In this document: positions 36,208-49,765 of the stretch, piece after piece | Position numbering within the stretch: the stretch's first letter is position 1 | How the letters are laid out: every line of letters starts with the position of its first letter | DNA from: Didymodactylos carnosus | Taxonomy: Eukaryota > Rotifera > Eurotatoria > Philodinida > Philodinidae | NCBI GenBank assembly: GCA_905250885.1 | Contig: CAJNOQ010000125.1 | Location: 1 to 64,000 of the forward strand | DNA length: 64,000 nt | Reading direction: 5' to 3' | Notes under the pieces: generated by a model | Databases searched by the model: none | What the model saw: the letters and a program-made list of their open reading frames with translations, nothing else | What the model was told of the DNA's origin: nothing | Translations under genes and position numbers: made by a program

Positions 36208-38864
36208 GAACTGCAAACAAACACACACAATTTTTGTGTACGTTTTTGATATTATTTATCTTTAATTGATAATAAGCACAAATTAGATATGATAAATATT
36301 CATATGAGAAGACACTGCTGCTCGTTTATAAACAAAACAAACTGAGCAAATGTACAATGCGTTTCAGCTTATATACCTATAGTTTTCATAAGATTCAACA
36401 GCCAATCGACAAAGAATGGAATATACCTCTAGTCCAATCAAAAATGAAAAAGGAGACTTTGCAACCGAACAAATGTCAAAATATGTTGCCCATTCTACGG
36501 TTGTTGAAAGAATATTTGAGAATATTTAGATTTAAGTCTCATACGATTTCATGAAAGAATTATGATGAAGAAATTTAAGATGTTAATGTACTACGTATTT
36601 GGTAAAAAACGGATTTTATTTTCACGCACTTCTTCTATTCCAGAACATTGCTATGAGTTTGTGGGATCATCCATTGATATAACAGATTTTCCGAGATTAG
36701 TTCCTTTTATTTTATTGATTTTAAATGCAACATCTTTTTTTCTAAAACATCAAGTTTATCTGGTAGGAAAATACCTTCAGGAATCATTTATATATTTGTT
36801 TGTTATTGATCATTAAAGGATTGATAGTTGCATAATAAATAGTACTTACAGGGAAACTGTTGTGCCTGCTATTTTCTCTCATTTTGTTACCTAGCAAATC
36901 ATAATCCTTTCGAAAACAACCGTTGTCTAATAGAGGAGTGATTTGTGAAATTGTTTATGAGTGACGTCAGCTTACATTAAGTGATTATCGTGAAATGATT
37001 TGCTAGACGTAAATTGCGTTGAGTTTGGGATAGGGAGAAGTTTACTATTTTAGAATAACACAAGTAATTCCTGTATTAGTACGATGTCTGAAGAATTGTC
37101 TCAAACCTGCATGGTTATGCAGCAGTACTCTTCTTTACTTTATATATTTCATTAAAAAGCAACGTCAGGAACTTATGTTTTGAGTTTCGCAGTATGTCAT
37201 ATTATATGTCAAACACTATACTTAATCATATCGAACTCCGTTAATATGATTTGTACAGTTATTTCTGTTTGATTAATTATTTAATTAGCTGATAAACAAT
37301 GATTTTATTTTGTATAAAAAGTGTTTTATTCTTTTCCTTTTAGATATTAAACGATGACTGAAAATATGATGAATGTATGAATGAATCACGCCACTGTATA
37401 TATGATTTTATTACACCAACTGTCATTGTTTACTTCTTTTTTTCTATAAATCAGCAGTCATACAAATCCTTTACATTCTACACCATGTAACCAAAATTTT
37501 CAGACTTTCAACATGATCTGACTTTCTAAAACTACCACAGCATTTTTAGCACAAAAATGAAAGTGTTAGAGTTTTGTAGTTATTGCCAGGTTCAAGGTGA
37601 GGTACTTTTCGCAGATTTTACATTTGATTACGAAACTTGGCTGGTTATGAACAAGCTAAGTATTCAAATTTTAATAATTCTATAGTTGATTTTTGGAAAT
37701 TTACTTCTACTGTATTATGACAAGTTGAAGGAACGAAAATATCAGCTGTGTGTGTCAGTTTGAAAGCATAGGCGGCGCAGCCAGTAAACTTGATCCACCG
37801 CTGGTTTTACAATAAAAACACACATTTTCATTAGATTTGGTTTCTCATGTTCCTCATTTATTTTTCTTTCCAAAATATTTCCTATGAAAAGAGATTATTC
37901 AGTCACATATATGATAAGGTAGTTCTTACCCTTTAATTTAACTATACCATTCAACTGAGCATCTAGAAATGAGTAGAAACATCGTCTAGGCCTCTATATC
38001 GGAATCCTAAATGGCCCATCGACGCACTTATCAAGTGTTTATGCATGTTTTCAACTAAGCATCCAGAAATATAAAATCGACGACTGTGAGCACAACGTCA
38101 CCCCGTCAAAACGTTCATAACGTCGGAAAATTTTTTTTTTCAACATACTGTCTCGGCCTTCTTTATCTTTGCCAATACATGAAGATGAAATATTAAAATA
38201 TTGTTGACTACTTTTCTTTATAATTACCTTTTAGCTTCTAACGAAACTTTTACACAATGTATTCAATAATACACATACCGTTTTTTAAAGAATAAAATAT
38301 CGTAATGAAAATATTTTGTTTATCGTTCTAATGGTTTTCAGTTTTGATGCTGATTCTGGATATGAGATTATTTTTGATGAAAACAGTTAAATTTTGGCAG
38401 CGAAAATGATAAAATACGAGCCGAATTTTAGAGTTTTTCCACTGAATTTTTCCTCAACGAAGTAAAATTTCCCAAAAAGGATACGTAACTTTTTTCTCAC
38501 AGATATGACATAATAGTTAGGATGCAGAAAACATTTTGTCTCCGAAATCCGAAGACTAGATAAGTTTGCAAGTTCGACAAGACAAGTTTTCCACTTCCAG
38601 TCGAGTTTCGTTTCTCCAATCATCATTTTTATAGTTGGCACCTTAACATTTTCGCTTTTCTTTATATTGTCGATCTAAGACAAAATATAGCGGTCATAAA
38701 AAGAAATACCATTGACAAGCCGTTTTCAGAAGTTAATGACCACTCGTTTTCAAAATACGTCCGCTTCAGATCGTGAACTAGCAATGTACGATCAAACTAA
38801 AAAACGGACAGTTATTGACACAGGCAACAAAGCTTCAAATGCAGCTGAGAGTAGATATTACGTT

Positions 38865-39039
38865 CGCATAATAAAGTAACAGCAGTAGTTTCCATTTTAT
38901 TGAAATACATATAATTAAATTAAAACGAAATATTTCAACGTTTCGAACTTTTAAAGTTCGAAACGTTGAAATATTTCGTTTTAATTTAATTATATGTATT
39001 TCAATAAAATGGAAACTACTGCTGTTACTTTATTATGCG
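38865..39039. repeat. Perfect 175-bp palindrome
   Basis: Two 87-bp arms, 38865-38951 and 38953-39039, are exact inverted copies around a single central base at 38952. The arms begin CGCATAATAAAGTAACAGCA and meet at TTCGAACTTT/AAAGTTCGAA. I checked the arms base by base and found no mismatch. Confidence 0.95.
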
Positions 39040-39947
39040 TACTAAAATTTTTGCCCATTCATAAAGAAAAAAAGATATTACGTTGCCCACCGAAAGTTTT
39101 TCATCTAGTAAGAGACCAAGGTTGGAACTACTTATGCAGCAGATTATCAATGAGATCCTTAATAACCCCTAAGGCATCCGTAACGGCACTACATGGGGAG
39201 TTTGAAGGGCAGGTATTTCATTGGAGACAGTCGACTACGGAAGTGTTTGAAACAGATTTCGGAAGAAGCTCTATTTCCGTTACTTTTTTCACTCGTCAGC
39301 CTTCATTGAACGAAAAAAGTTATCATGTCAATGAAATTTCTATTTATATGTTTACTTAGTCTGCTTGAAGTAGAAAAAACAAACGTATACGTATATACTA
39401 AATAAGGTTACATCCGTGACCTTTAAGGACAAATTATCACTTGAATTACTCATACTTAGGGGACAAAGTTTTCGACCAATGAAAATCAAGGAATAAATCT
39501 ACTTCCAAAATCTGTTTTAAACATTCTATTAAGTTTTTCTTTCTAACTCGCTTTTCAATAATTCGTATTCACTCAGAAAATTTACTTAAAACTAATGAAT
39601 TTACGCTCATCAGAAATCGAAATCAAACTAGAAAAAGTAATAAACAATAGACAATCAACTGTTTAAGATATATTCAAATAACAAAGCTGAGGAAATAACT
39701 GACTGTGAAAGATTATTCTAGTCAGTCATTGCAGACCCAAAAAAGAAGATTCTATAGCTCCAGAAGAAAAAATTTGTGTAGGAAGTGGAATACAAACATA
39801 TTTGTGTGTTGGTCACGAGGAACAGAGAAAGTAGGTGGTTGTGAAATGATTCACAGATCAAGAACAGAAAGGAAAAAATATATCATCCAGAGCACAACAA
39901 TAACCAAGTTTAGAGAGAATACGAAATAAATAGATTCTGTGCTATAC

Positions 39948-40049
39948 CTTAGGTGAAGCTAGGCCAAATATACACTCTAAATCATCAAGCTTTCGCCTGC
40001 AGCTCAGACCAATATCTTCAGTATCTGAGTCCCATCTGAGGTCGTGCGA
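39948..40049 (-). other. Orphan exon-like segment
   Basis: On the minus strand a 102-base open stretch lies between an acceptor (GTCCTTCAG) and a donor (GTATAG), phase 0 at both ends. It reads SHDLRWDSDTEDIGLSCRRK followed by LDDLECIFGLASPK. Its amino-acid composition looks coding, unlike the surroundings. It could join in phase to the acceptor before MED26 exon 1, but no start exon is visible upstream. It may be a lone exon, a pseudo-exon or chance. Confidence 0.25.
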
Positions 40050-43000
40050 CTGAAGGACACCAAGACTACGCGCAGAAGAACAACAATAAGCGGAGAGTTA
40101 TTTGAATAGAGGTGATTGAAAGAATAAAAAAAAACCGGAATCCCCGGATAAAAGGGGTTCATCTGTTGATCTTTTTAATTATGGCACGTGAATTATCAAT
40201 TTCTTCGTTCTTTGCGAAGCTCTACCAGAACATATATGATCCACACACTTTCTGCTGCGAGTTAAACATTGACCGACCGATGATAAATGGAAAATCGTTG
40301 CTAATCCTCTACACCGTGCTTTTTCCATTCAAAATTTGCGAAATGGATACTAAAAAGCAGGTTTTACTTAAAAACACACTCAAATTTTTCCAGGATAACC
40401 TAAGTCTCAACTTTTTAATTTTTAAATTCAGTCGGTAACCGTGTCCGCCATTATAGTCATCTATTTTTTTTATGGATACTACTAATTTCCGTGTCATCCT
40501 TAAATTTCAGGATAGGCTTTAAGAATGGCCAGTTTCAACCGGAATATCTGCCAAATAAACAATCATTTAATGGCTGTTTATTTGAAAGATATTCTGGTTG
40601 GGTGTTACCAGCGGTGTTACAGCGGCGAACTTCCACTAAAATTTATCTCGATAATGGGCTTTTGGATTAATATGCTAAATTTCTTGCATGAAGAAACTTT
40701 TACCTTGTTAATATCAGTACTTTTACTTGCGTGGAAAGAAATCTTTACTTGCAAAGTCTACTGTATTTAATCATCATAGGAAAAAGCTAAACTGAAGAAA
40801 GGAAAGCGAAGTATGACTTTATACTTTTGTGTGAGTGTGCTGCTTTTATTATTTAAACTTAGATGGAGCCGTATACACGCGCACACGTAATTCAAGTAAG
40901 CCTCTGCGGCTGTTCGATTGGCTATTAAACAAGTCAATCAAAACTGCAATTTAGGAGTAATACTTTCTCTTTTTGTTCTTTTTTCGACGACACGACATAA
41001 TATAACACGTTGTTTTTTAGCGATTTATTCGATGTGTCTTCTCACAAATACGCATCATAGTTCCTGTTCTCTATATCGGCTTCTTCTAGATCTCACGTAT
41101 AATGCTAAACGTTTCTGAAATTATGAAATGTTAAGTGTGAGTTAGGATTTAATGGACTAGGGAAGAGCAAGTGTGAAAAAGTGACCCTTCTCGTCGGTCT
41201 ATCGCCTTCGGACTCGGGTTGATTTCCTATAAAAAGTACACACAGTTCAGCTGGCATAAGTCGATGATTTTAAGCTCCATTTATTCTTGATTTATCTCAA
41301 TTTTTAGTATCTGATCGAATCCAAGTTTATAAGCCAGTTTAGTCAACTATTCGTTTACCGAATGAAAAGTGGAAAGTAAGAAGAAGGGGAACCACATTAT
41401 AAAAACTCATACTAAACATAGGCGGATGATATGTTAACCATCAACGTTGGTAAAAGTTGTTGTAGGGAGATGTCATCTAAATCATTTCGAGTTTCCAGTT
41501 CGTTCCGTCTTTTTATGAAAACATATTTTTTAAGACTGTCATTCTTCATTATTGGCTTGGGAATTTTTGATCAACAATCTCAAAGTGTTTTATGTGAATT
41601 CATATCTTGAGCGTAGTTTAATTCTTTTTAGTAATGTCAAGTGCTAAATTCTGAAGCTTAAGCGTTCGAAGATCGATTAGAAAGAATGGTGACTTATTCA
41701 TGTTTATTTCCAAACATTTGTTTTCTATACCATGTTGTTTTGTTTTCTCATTTAAGAAAAACGGTCGGTTTTTAATATAGAAAGAACGAACGAAAAACCT
41801 ACCCATACTCAGAAGGATTTCGGATGAAGATCAAACAAGAGTTAGACACACATACACTTTAATATAAGCCCCGTCTTCTAGACATATTATACCTGAATCG
41901 TACTGAAAAAGTGATCTTAAGCCGTTCAGCTACAACTGTTCTGCGATCGAACGATATTTTTTCCAGATATGTACAATCAGGTATAATTGAAAACAAGTAG
42001 TTAACTCTAACGAGAATAGCATCTAGAACGAAGAAATTTTTTCAGATGAAAAGTAGTAACTCTAATGAAGTACTAAAATATTGGTACTCAACAACCGAAA
42101 ATTGATATCTGAGTATTCATGAGTACTCCAGTTTTCAAACCTTGTTTCTGAGTACTAAATCGATTACTCTCATAATTACCATAAGACTGAAAAATTTATG
42201 CTGAAATGTTACTTATTCGTGGTATTCTGGTTCCTAGGTACTGTCAACGAAAAGTATATTTTCGGTTTACTTAGTAGAATAAAAATAACTTTTTCTATAC
42301 ACCTGATCGCGATTTTACAATCCTCTACTTCGAATATACAAGGAGATTTAATGTAAAATCTGCTAAAAACCAGCAGTTACAAGAATTTTCACCCACCTTA
42401 ATTAGTGATAAGTATTTATCTCATCTCAAGTAATGAATTTATTTTGTTGACCTTGATGATTGAAGTTGTTTCTCAGATTGATGAACATTTGTCTGTTGAT
42501 AAATGAAAGTCACCCGTATAGATGTCTCATATAAGAGGGTAACAGTCATTTATTTCCACCGCTGACCGATGTCATAGCGTTAGTGAAATGAATCCTCAAT
42601 TTATAGATTTCAAGTGCAACTTACAGTTTTATCACAGACCAGATAGGAATGATGATTATGAACGAATGTGAAAGAAAATAGTGCACATTTGATTCCATTC
42701 GTATAATTCATTGTTATCACTGCTGGATTCTTTAAAGCCTCTCACACTGATATTTCCTGCTTTACTCTGTAATAATTTTAGTTGCAGTTTTTGTTTTATT
42801 TACATTTTAAAGAATATTTTTCGATAAAATATTTGTTTATCCTTGAGACTAGTGAATATTTTTATTTTATTTTGCGATAGACACTTCTCTTTTTTTTAAC
42901 GCACTCAATAACATTGCATTATTCATTTTATCAATCTTTTCTTATCAGTTCGATAAACCCGCTTTCTGACATAACTATTTTTTAAAAATATATTTTCCTT

Positions 43001-44396
43001 TTATCTCGCCTTAGGGCTTATTCAGTTACATATTATAGACGACAATGAATTTACTTTCCTTCAAAATTAGAAGACACCGCCAATATCAACATAGTGTTTT
43101 TATTACTAAATTTTTTTTTCATACAAAAAAAAAGAAATATTAGATATTCTTATCCTTTCTTAACATTTTGTCTCTTGTTGATAGGTTTTCGTCTTACATA
43201 AGTAAATTTAAAAAACTATAATTTTATTTTCATATTCTTGACGTGCTCATAGTTCTCGAGTTGATTTTTTTCACTACATATACTTTATTTTTCTATCTTT
43301 TTTTTAGTAGTTTTTATTTTTTTTACACTTTTTTCCGAAAGAGAAATTTCTAAGATCTATTGTGTTTATACTATGCTTGTTAAGAGGTATGCATCGTTCA
43401 TTATAATTCTTTTCAAACAAAAAAACTTCCATGTTCGTCTGAGCCATTAACAACTAATTACGGTAGAGTATTCTATGGAAGAAAAATTTTCAAAAGTCTT
43501 CAAGATTATTGATTGTTACCGAGAGCTTTGAAAAACCAGGTTAGTTTGGATACAAATATTCCGTTTTCTTTCATGAATAGATAGTCCAAAGTGTTCTCTT
43601 CCAAATGAGAACTAACGAGAATAAACCAAATTTTGGTTATATCAACTATGTTTTTAGTTTAAAAGCTATTGAATCCATAGAAAAGCGTACCTTTTTCTTG
43701 ACTTTAAAATGTCTGTATTATTATTATTACTAGTCCTTTTAAACTAAAACAAATTGATTAAATCTAGCTCTATTATGACGTTGATTTGTTTCTCAACAAT
43801 AATATTTTCTTGATTTTATTGTTTATAAATCTCCTACAAGTTTTCTTTTAATATTTGTTCATTTTTTCTTTTTCTCTTGCGTCTTCTTCTGTTTATTCTC
43901 ATATATATATACATTGTACATTTTTATTTGAGTTGATGAGCTGAATCATTCGTTTAGTTTTTCTTCTCTTTTTTTTTTTCCTCTATTCAATTCTATTAAA
44001 GTCTAATGTATGTAGTAATTTGTATTATATATGTGTGCATGCGATCATCCTCTCTCTCCCCTATCCTCACTTGATTATCGTATTACTTAACCGTTTTAGT
44101 GAGTATAAGGCATAAAAATATATATAGAAGAAGGAAAAGGCCATGTTCTCTATTATATAATATGTTTAAACACTGTTTTCTTTTTCATTCATTTTGTTTC
44201 TTTCATTCATTGAACTTGAACATTCATTATTCATTTCAAAGGTTTTCTATGTGTTGTTAGTATTTGACATATATATAATTGCATTGAATAGAGAATATGT
44301 CGATGTGAAATAAGTCAGCATGCAAGATTGTTAATGAATATGCATTTTATAATGTCATTTTGAATAGTTCTTCTAGATCTATATGTACACATCATT

Positions 44397-47032
44397 ATGG
44401 TGCCAACAACTACCGCCAATCTTTTCATTGTCTGTGGTAAGTTAAAAGTACTTTTCCTCTTAAATACAGAACGTTGAGAGTCTTCACTGTCTTCGAGACC
44501 AAAACTTTCCGGTGATTTGGTAATTGTTAATATTTAGATTTTTGAAATGAAAAGTTTAAAAAATATCCGTTTTTGAACGGGCTTGATAGTCGATACGTTC
44601 ACCCCTAGCTCTAGATTAGAGATTGTTGAAATGTACTACTATAATCTGTTCCATTGTAAATTTTTATTCTAGTATCAGAATATTATTGATAGTTTTCCTT
44701 CAACTTGGCTGTGTTTTGAATTTGGAAGTTTCTTTTTTACCTTTTTTTTGGTTCTAAAACAACAGAAGAAGAATGAATGCTTCAGTGTCATGAGAAAACG
44801 TCAGTGAATCAGATGGTTCAGACACAGTCGTAAACGATCATGAACAGCGATTTCTGGTCAGTTATGGCCGCCGAATCCCGTAATCGTTTTCAGTCGTAAA
44901 GGCTAAGCTATGGTGATTTCCACTTGCCGTTTCTAGCTAGCGTACCTGTGTCTGTTTATGGTAGTTATAAACGGTCCGAAGCGATACCTTAACCGCCTCT
45001 AAAGTAAGCTTATGGTACGAAAGTACTTTAATATTACATATTTAACTATACGTTTACAAGAATAAAACAGTCTTTTCACTTAACCTCTTTGAGCCAATGA
45101 GTTTAACAATTAATTATTGTCTCTGTGCACCAACACATTGGTGCCGTGTGAGTGACCTAATGAGAATACCATTCTCACGATCGCAAAACTTATTCGAAGG
45201 TTAAAAATATTCTTTTTTTCACATTTGACAAAAAAGTTTAGTGTTTTCTTGATACGGTTGCAGCTATTGATGGCTCTTCGAATCATCAGCAAATTCTTAT
45301 ACAATTTTTGAGTTTTTTATGACTAACTTCAATGGATCGGATTTCACTTTCTTTTCATTTGTCTCGGCTCTGTTACAAGTACCGAGATATTCATATGATT
45401 CATTCAATGCCCTCTACAGTTTAGAATAGTGAATACCTCGGTATTTGTAACAGGGTCGAGACAAATGAAAACAGAAAATGAAATCTCATTTAGTCCTTGT
45501 TTAATTCTGAAACTTTCATTCAATGAAGTTGTGTCATAAAAAATCGGAAAAAGTGCACGAAATCAGAAGGTTTATTCCATCTGCGACCACATCGTCTTAC
45601 AAAAACGCCGCTTTCCGTCTATAAAAATATTGTGTCGTTGCTAAGTTATGAGTTTTTCAAAAATGCTGTAGTGTCATTTTTATCAAAAGTGTTGTATATC
45701 GAAGTATAAAGCTTTTTCACCTATAAACATGTGCAGACGTTCGAGCGCAATAGAACAAGTGATGATGACTACTGCGATTCGAATCTGTGCACATACTACG
45801 GATTCTTTTTAAACCTGTGAAAACACACCTAAAAGGACGAAAGTCCTTCCTCCTGACTCATTTTCGCAAGGTAACTCTACAAAAACTGATTTCTTAATCC
45901 CCAAAACTTATGAATATCTTGATGTTCTCTACAACCTAACAGTATCAAACTGTATCCGATTTGAAGTTCATGATGGTTCTCTAAAAATCTGATTTCCATA
46001 GGTTCATCTAAGAAGGATCTATGAGAGCAAATAAATTACGGATTCATGGGCGGCATAAAAAAATCATCTGTTATAAAATATACTCCGAGAAAAATAGCGA
46101 GAAATCATTTGGTGAGGCTTCCTCATGAGGCAAAAATTCAGATACTATCATATATTCATTAAGGTCGACTTTTCTACAAAATCTCTCTTAATCTTCGATA
46201 TACAAAAAAAGACAGAGGATTGTTGATCTAAAATGTGAGAAAATATTTCTTAATAATGATTATTAGTTACCGTTAATGTTCTTGCGAGTGAAAAGAGTAG
46301 AAACTGTGTATTTAACTCTTTCTAGTTTTCTTTCTTTTCCAGTTTTATTATTCATTCAATTTGTTTTTGGTTTAAATGAACTAAAGAATGTCGTCAGCAC
46401 ACCCAATCCTGTACGTTTAACTATAACGCCAAACTCCGGTGATATAATGAATGATATTGAATTAGAATGTCATGTGTCATCCGATATAGATATAAATGAA
46501 AATATTTACATTCGATGTTTAACCGATAATGTTCGACCGAGTGGAATATTATTGCAATATGAAAAGGGTGAGAACAAATGTATAGTGTCAAATAAATTTA
46601 TGAATAATAGTCATTATGACATATGTAATAAAACATTAATTAGAATGAAAATTAACTTTACGATTATTTCAACAATAGATCAGACTATTTCTCAGGTTAA
46701 ATATGAATGTCGAATTGGAAATGAGTATTATGATCAACAAACATATAGAATTATAAGTGAGTATTAATGGATTTACTAAAACCTGCTTTCCTCGTTATTC
46801 TATTTTTGTTTTGATTTGAAGAAGGGACAAACACTGTCGATTGAAGAACTTTGCGTTGTAATTTATTGATGTGTTTTATTTTTTTGTTTTTCTAGCAGCC
46901 AAACACTCTCATTCATTCGAACCATCTCATAAATCTTTATTCTCCTCGTCGCGTTCGTCATTATTTTCCAATTATAAATTGTTATTTATTAGTTATCTGC
47001 TATTATCGTTTTCCTTGTACAATTTAGTGTAA
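44397..47032 (+). CDS. Secreted Ig-like protein, probably GPI-anchored
   Basis: Exons 44397-44436, 46343-46756 and 46896-47032 give 196 residues. Exon 1 supplies MVPTTTANLFIVC, which joins to VLLFIQFVFG to form a textbook signal peptide cleaved near residue 23. The mature part has an Ig-like arrangement with cysteines in ELECHV and YECRI, three further cysteines, and N-glycosylation sites NNS, NKT and NFT. The C-terminus has a small-residue stretch (SSSRSSLFSN) followed by a hydrophobic tail ending SYLLLSFSLYNLV, typical of a GPI signal; a single membrane span is the alternative. An in-frame ATG at 46276 could give a longer single-exon start, but its N-terminus is a poorer signal peptide and a good acceptor (TTTTCCAG) lies inside it. 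I cannot name the family; a cell-surface or receptor-like role is inferred. Confidence 0.65.
45340..45485. repeat. Inverted repeat in intron 1 of the Ig-like gene
   Basis: Arms 45340-45392 and 45432-45485 are inverted copies with a few mismatches and a 39-bp loop. Shared words include CATTTGTCTCG and CTGTTACAA. It resembles a small fold-back element. Confidence 0.75.
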
Positions 47033-49765
47033 GAACGATTACAAAAATGGAATATACAGAATCTCCCGTATGCATGTTTATTTTCTGTGATAGTTAAAAG
47101 AAACAACAACAACAGCAACATTAAAAAGATAACTGAAAATATGTGAATTATTCTTTTTTTTTTGTTTACAAAACACAGTGGTTATTATATTTCTTATCGA
47201 ACAGAACTATTTTTGCTACTCACTTGTTTTTTTATTACTTTCATATAGATTATTTGTAAAAAAATGTTCGTTTTAACTTTCTGCTCTTTTGAACTGTTGT
47301 GCTTATTGGTTGATCGTACAACACATTTTTCTTCTGAAGTTGAAAGTTGTGCTGATCGCTCGTTCAAAGCCTGTCTCTTCATCGGTTCAACGTTGTTAAA
47401 CATGTCAAGAATAATAGATCTTATAATAGAAGCAGAAGATTCTTCTCTACATACTTGGATTTATAATGATAGTACAAGCAAAATTGATTAGTAGCACGGT
47501 CGAAAAAATATTCTACTCAAATCGCGTCCACCATGACAATATAGTATCATGCTTCCCGTTGAGCTTAAAGTACTAATTCTTCTCCAATAAACCTGAATGA
47601 AGAACACTGTTTACCAAGCAGTTTTCATACTCGATGTCTTGTTTTGTCTCATTGAAAGAAAGTCAAGATAAAATGATCGTATCAAATATTACGGTTTTTT
47701 TTATCGAACATTTTACAATTGTTATACTCTTCAGATAGGCGGATGTTGAATGTTTATTTCTTATATAGTTACGCTTATTTGATACCATTAGAATTATTCC
47801 TCTGTTGTGAATTATATTTCGATATTGTTTTTTTAATTGTGCAATCAAACTATCCTGTCTGTGTTTTATTGTCAAATGAAAGAGATTCTTTTTGTGAACA
47901 TATTTTTCTTCAACTAAGCCTGATTTCTGTTAATTTCTGCTTTTTCTTCTTCTTTTACAGTCATTTGTTCGAGAATTACTAAAACAAAAGAGTCATTGTT
48001 TATTTAATGTTCAGATAGATGTATTTTATTTTTACCTTTGTTTTCAACCACGATTTTACTAGAGTATCATACTACATGTGAGCAATTTTTATTTCGTCAT
48101 CGTATGTTTTGTATATTTCACACCGGTTTCTCTTTTTATTCTAATATGTTTATATGTACATTCGTTCGTAGTGAATTCATAAAAAAAACATATCAAAGGC
48201 TTCTTTTTCGATTTTACTACAACGAGACCTTTTCTTTACAACGTCACAAACATCTATACCTTGTTCCTTTGTTTCACGTTATGTTCTTTTCCTTTTATTT
48301 CCTAATAAAAAGCAAGAAAAAAGGTTTATACTGCTACGTTCATTTAAAATATTTGCCTTGTTTTATTGAAGATCAGCTGAAATAAATAGTCTATTCTTTG
48401 TGATTTAAGCATAAATGATATCACATTGTAACATATGAATCTATGGCAATAGACGCCAGGGATCCGAAAAACTAACCGAAAAAGTCGAAAGTTACTTGTG
48501 CGGTAAAAAAAACTTTAACCCTTTCGTTCCGGGTTTCTTGAAAGAATGGCGTCTCTCAGCTGATAAGCACGTGCGTCTCGTATACGAGACGCCCGGAATC
48601 AAAGGGTTAAAGAAGAAAATTCAATATGAGATCTGCACTTCGTAGAGAGAAGAATACGTGTGTACTTGTAAAGAATTGTTTGTTTTCTCTGTATATACAT
48701 TAAAACTCGCAAATTAGGATAATATTTAAGGCTATATCAGGTTTTACCACATTCTACAATAAATAGAAATAATAATTGATAATTTCTTTGTTCTATTTTT
48801 AGATAAAACTTATTGTTTCCAAACTGTCTGATCAATGATTAATGTTTTTATTAACATGCAAATACAAATAATCAACCAACTAAAACAAATTTAAACATTT
48901 TTATACAACTATTGTCTTTTAAGCTTTTTAATTGTTTAATATCATTGAAATTTCATACTTAAAGCTATAATAGGATTTATTGATTAATCAAATTGATTTA
49001 CTTTTCTCATGTAGTTTAGAAAAGTTTTATTAGCTCACATAACTTCTAGCTTTAGAAGAAGAAAAACCATATAAAACCTATGAAATTTATCAATAAAACT
49101 AAATAGTAAAAGTTTGACAAACAAATATATGACTGTTTTAAAATACTTTAAAAATTAAAACTTTTATCAAATGCCACAGAGAAACAAAGTACAGAGTAAT
49201 AGAAAGACTGAGATACAGGGCACAGACAAACAAGTGACGTATGAATATGTTTCTTCTAGCGTCTAGGCTAAAGATAAGAAAATAAACAAGGAAGATGGCA
49301 CACGAAAAGTGATAAACGCAGAGAGTAAAAAAAAAAGCAGATACATACAGAGCTTAGTGAGTCACACAACAATAGAGAAGAATAAGATGAAAAGCAGAGA
49401 ATAACACTCACAAGTGAATCACATTTAACATGCCAAGTTTTTCGAGATTCATACCGTTATTCTCGTTCTCACATACATCTGTCATCACTGAAACTGAAGC
49501 GTCAAAAAATTTTAGCACTTTTTATTTGTTTACAGTTTTTGATGACTGATACTGATGTTACATCAATTACTTGTCTTTTCGCATAGACACTTATTTATGA
49601 TAGACGTTCAATAGAGTGAAATTAAGATAAAATACAACGTAACCATCAAAATATTGGACATTGATAGCGCAAATCTTTTAGACCGTATCATCTTAATCTC
49701 CGTGAAAAATTTTTGTACTCTCTTTTTTTATCTTTTTCAGACGTTTCTAGATAAAATAATTGATA
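47033..49765. other. Intergenic before SRP19
   Basis: No gene recognised. T-rich frames at 47264-47491, 47719-47982 and 48038-48385 have no domain and no splice structure. The piggyBac-like short element lies at 48519-48606. The SRP19 promoter and a TTTTTCAG acceptor (ending 49740) are at the right edge. Confidence 0.55.
48519..48606. mobile_element. 88-bp piggyBac-like MITE with TTAA duplication
   Basis: The left end CCCTTTCGTTCCGGG and the inverted right end CCCTTTGATTCCGGG match at 13 of 15 positions. TTAA lies directly outside both ends (48515-48518 and 48607-48610), the target duplication specific to piggyBac-type elements. The middle has the palindrome GTCTCGTATACGAGAC. It has no coding capacity. 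Confidence 0.8.

Larger units (their letters stand above)
36208..44396. other. Gene-poor 8-kb spacer
   Basis: No gene model could be built on either strand. It contains the perfect palindrome at 38865-39039 and one orphan exon-like segment (39948-40049 minus). Other open frames (36562-36816, 38994-39359, 40112-40438 and similar) show no domains, signal peptides or splice support. Confidence 0.5.

Noticed and set aside
38994-39359. Frame starting inside the perfect palindrome
   Set aside because: Its start depends on the palindrome arm, and no family or splice evidence supports it.
40112-40438. 108-codon plus-strand frame
   Set aside because: Begins at a non-ATG codon, no recognisable domain, isolated in gene-poor sequence.
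41160-41230. Possible tRNA-like or structured RNA (GTCTATCGCCTTCGGACTCGG)
   Set aside because: No B-box GGTTCRANYC and no cloverleaf could be drawn; no RNA gene is supported.
46276-46342. ATG at 46276 as start of the Ig-like gene
   Set aside because: The N-terminus it adds is a weak signal peptide, and a strong acceptor lies at 46342 that fits the upstream exon in phase. Kept as an alternative.
48038-48385. 115-codon plus-strand frame
   Set aside because: T-rich, no domain or signal peptide, no splice support; composition matches the intergenic surroundings.
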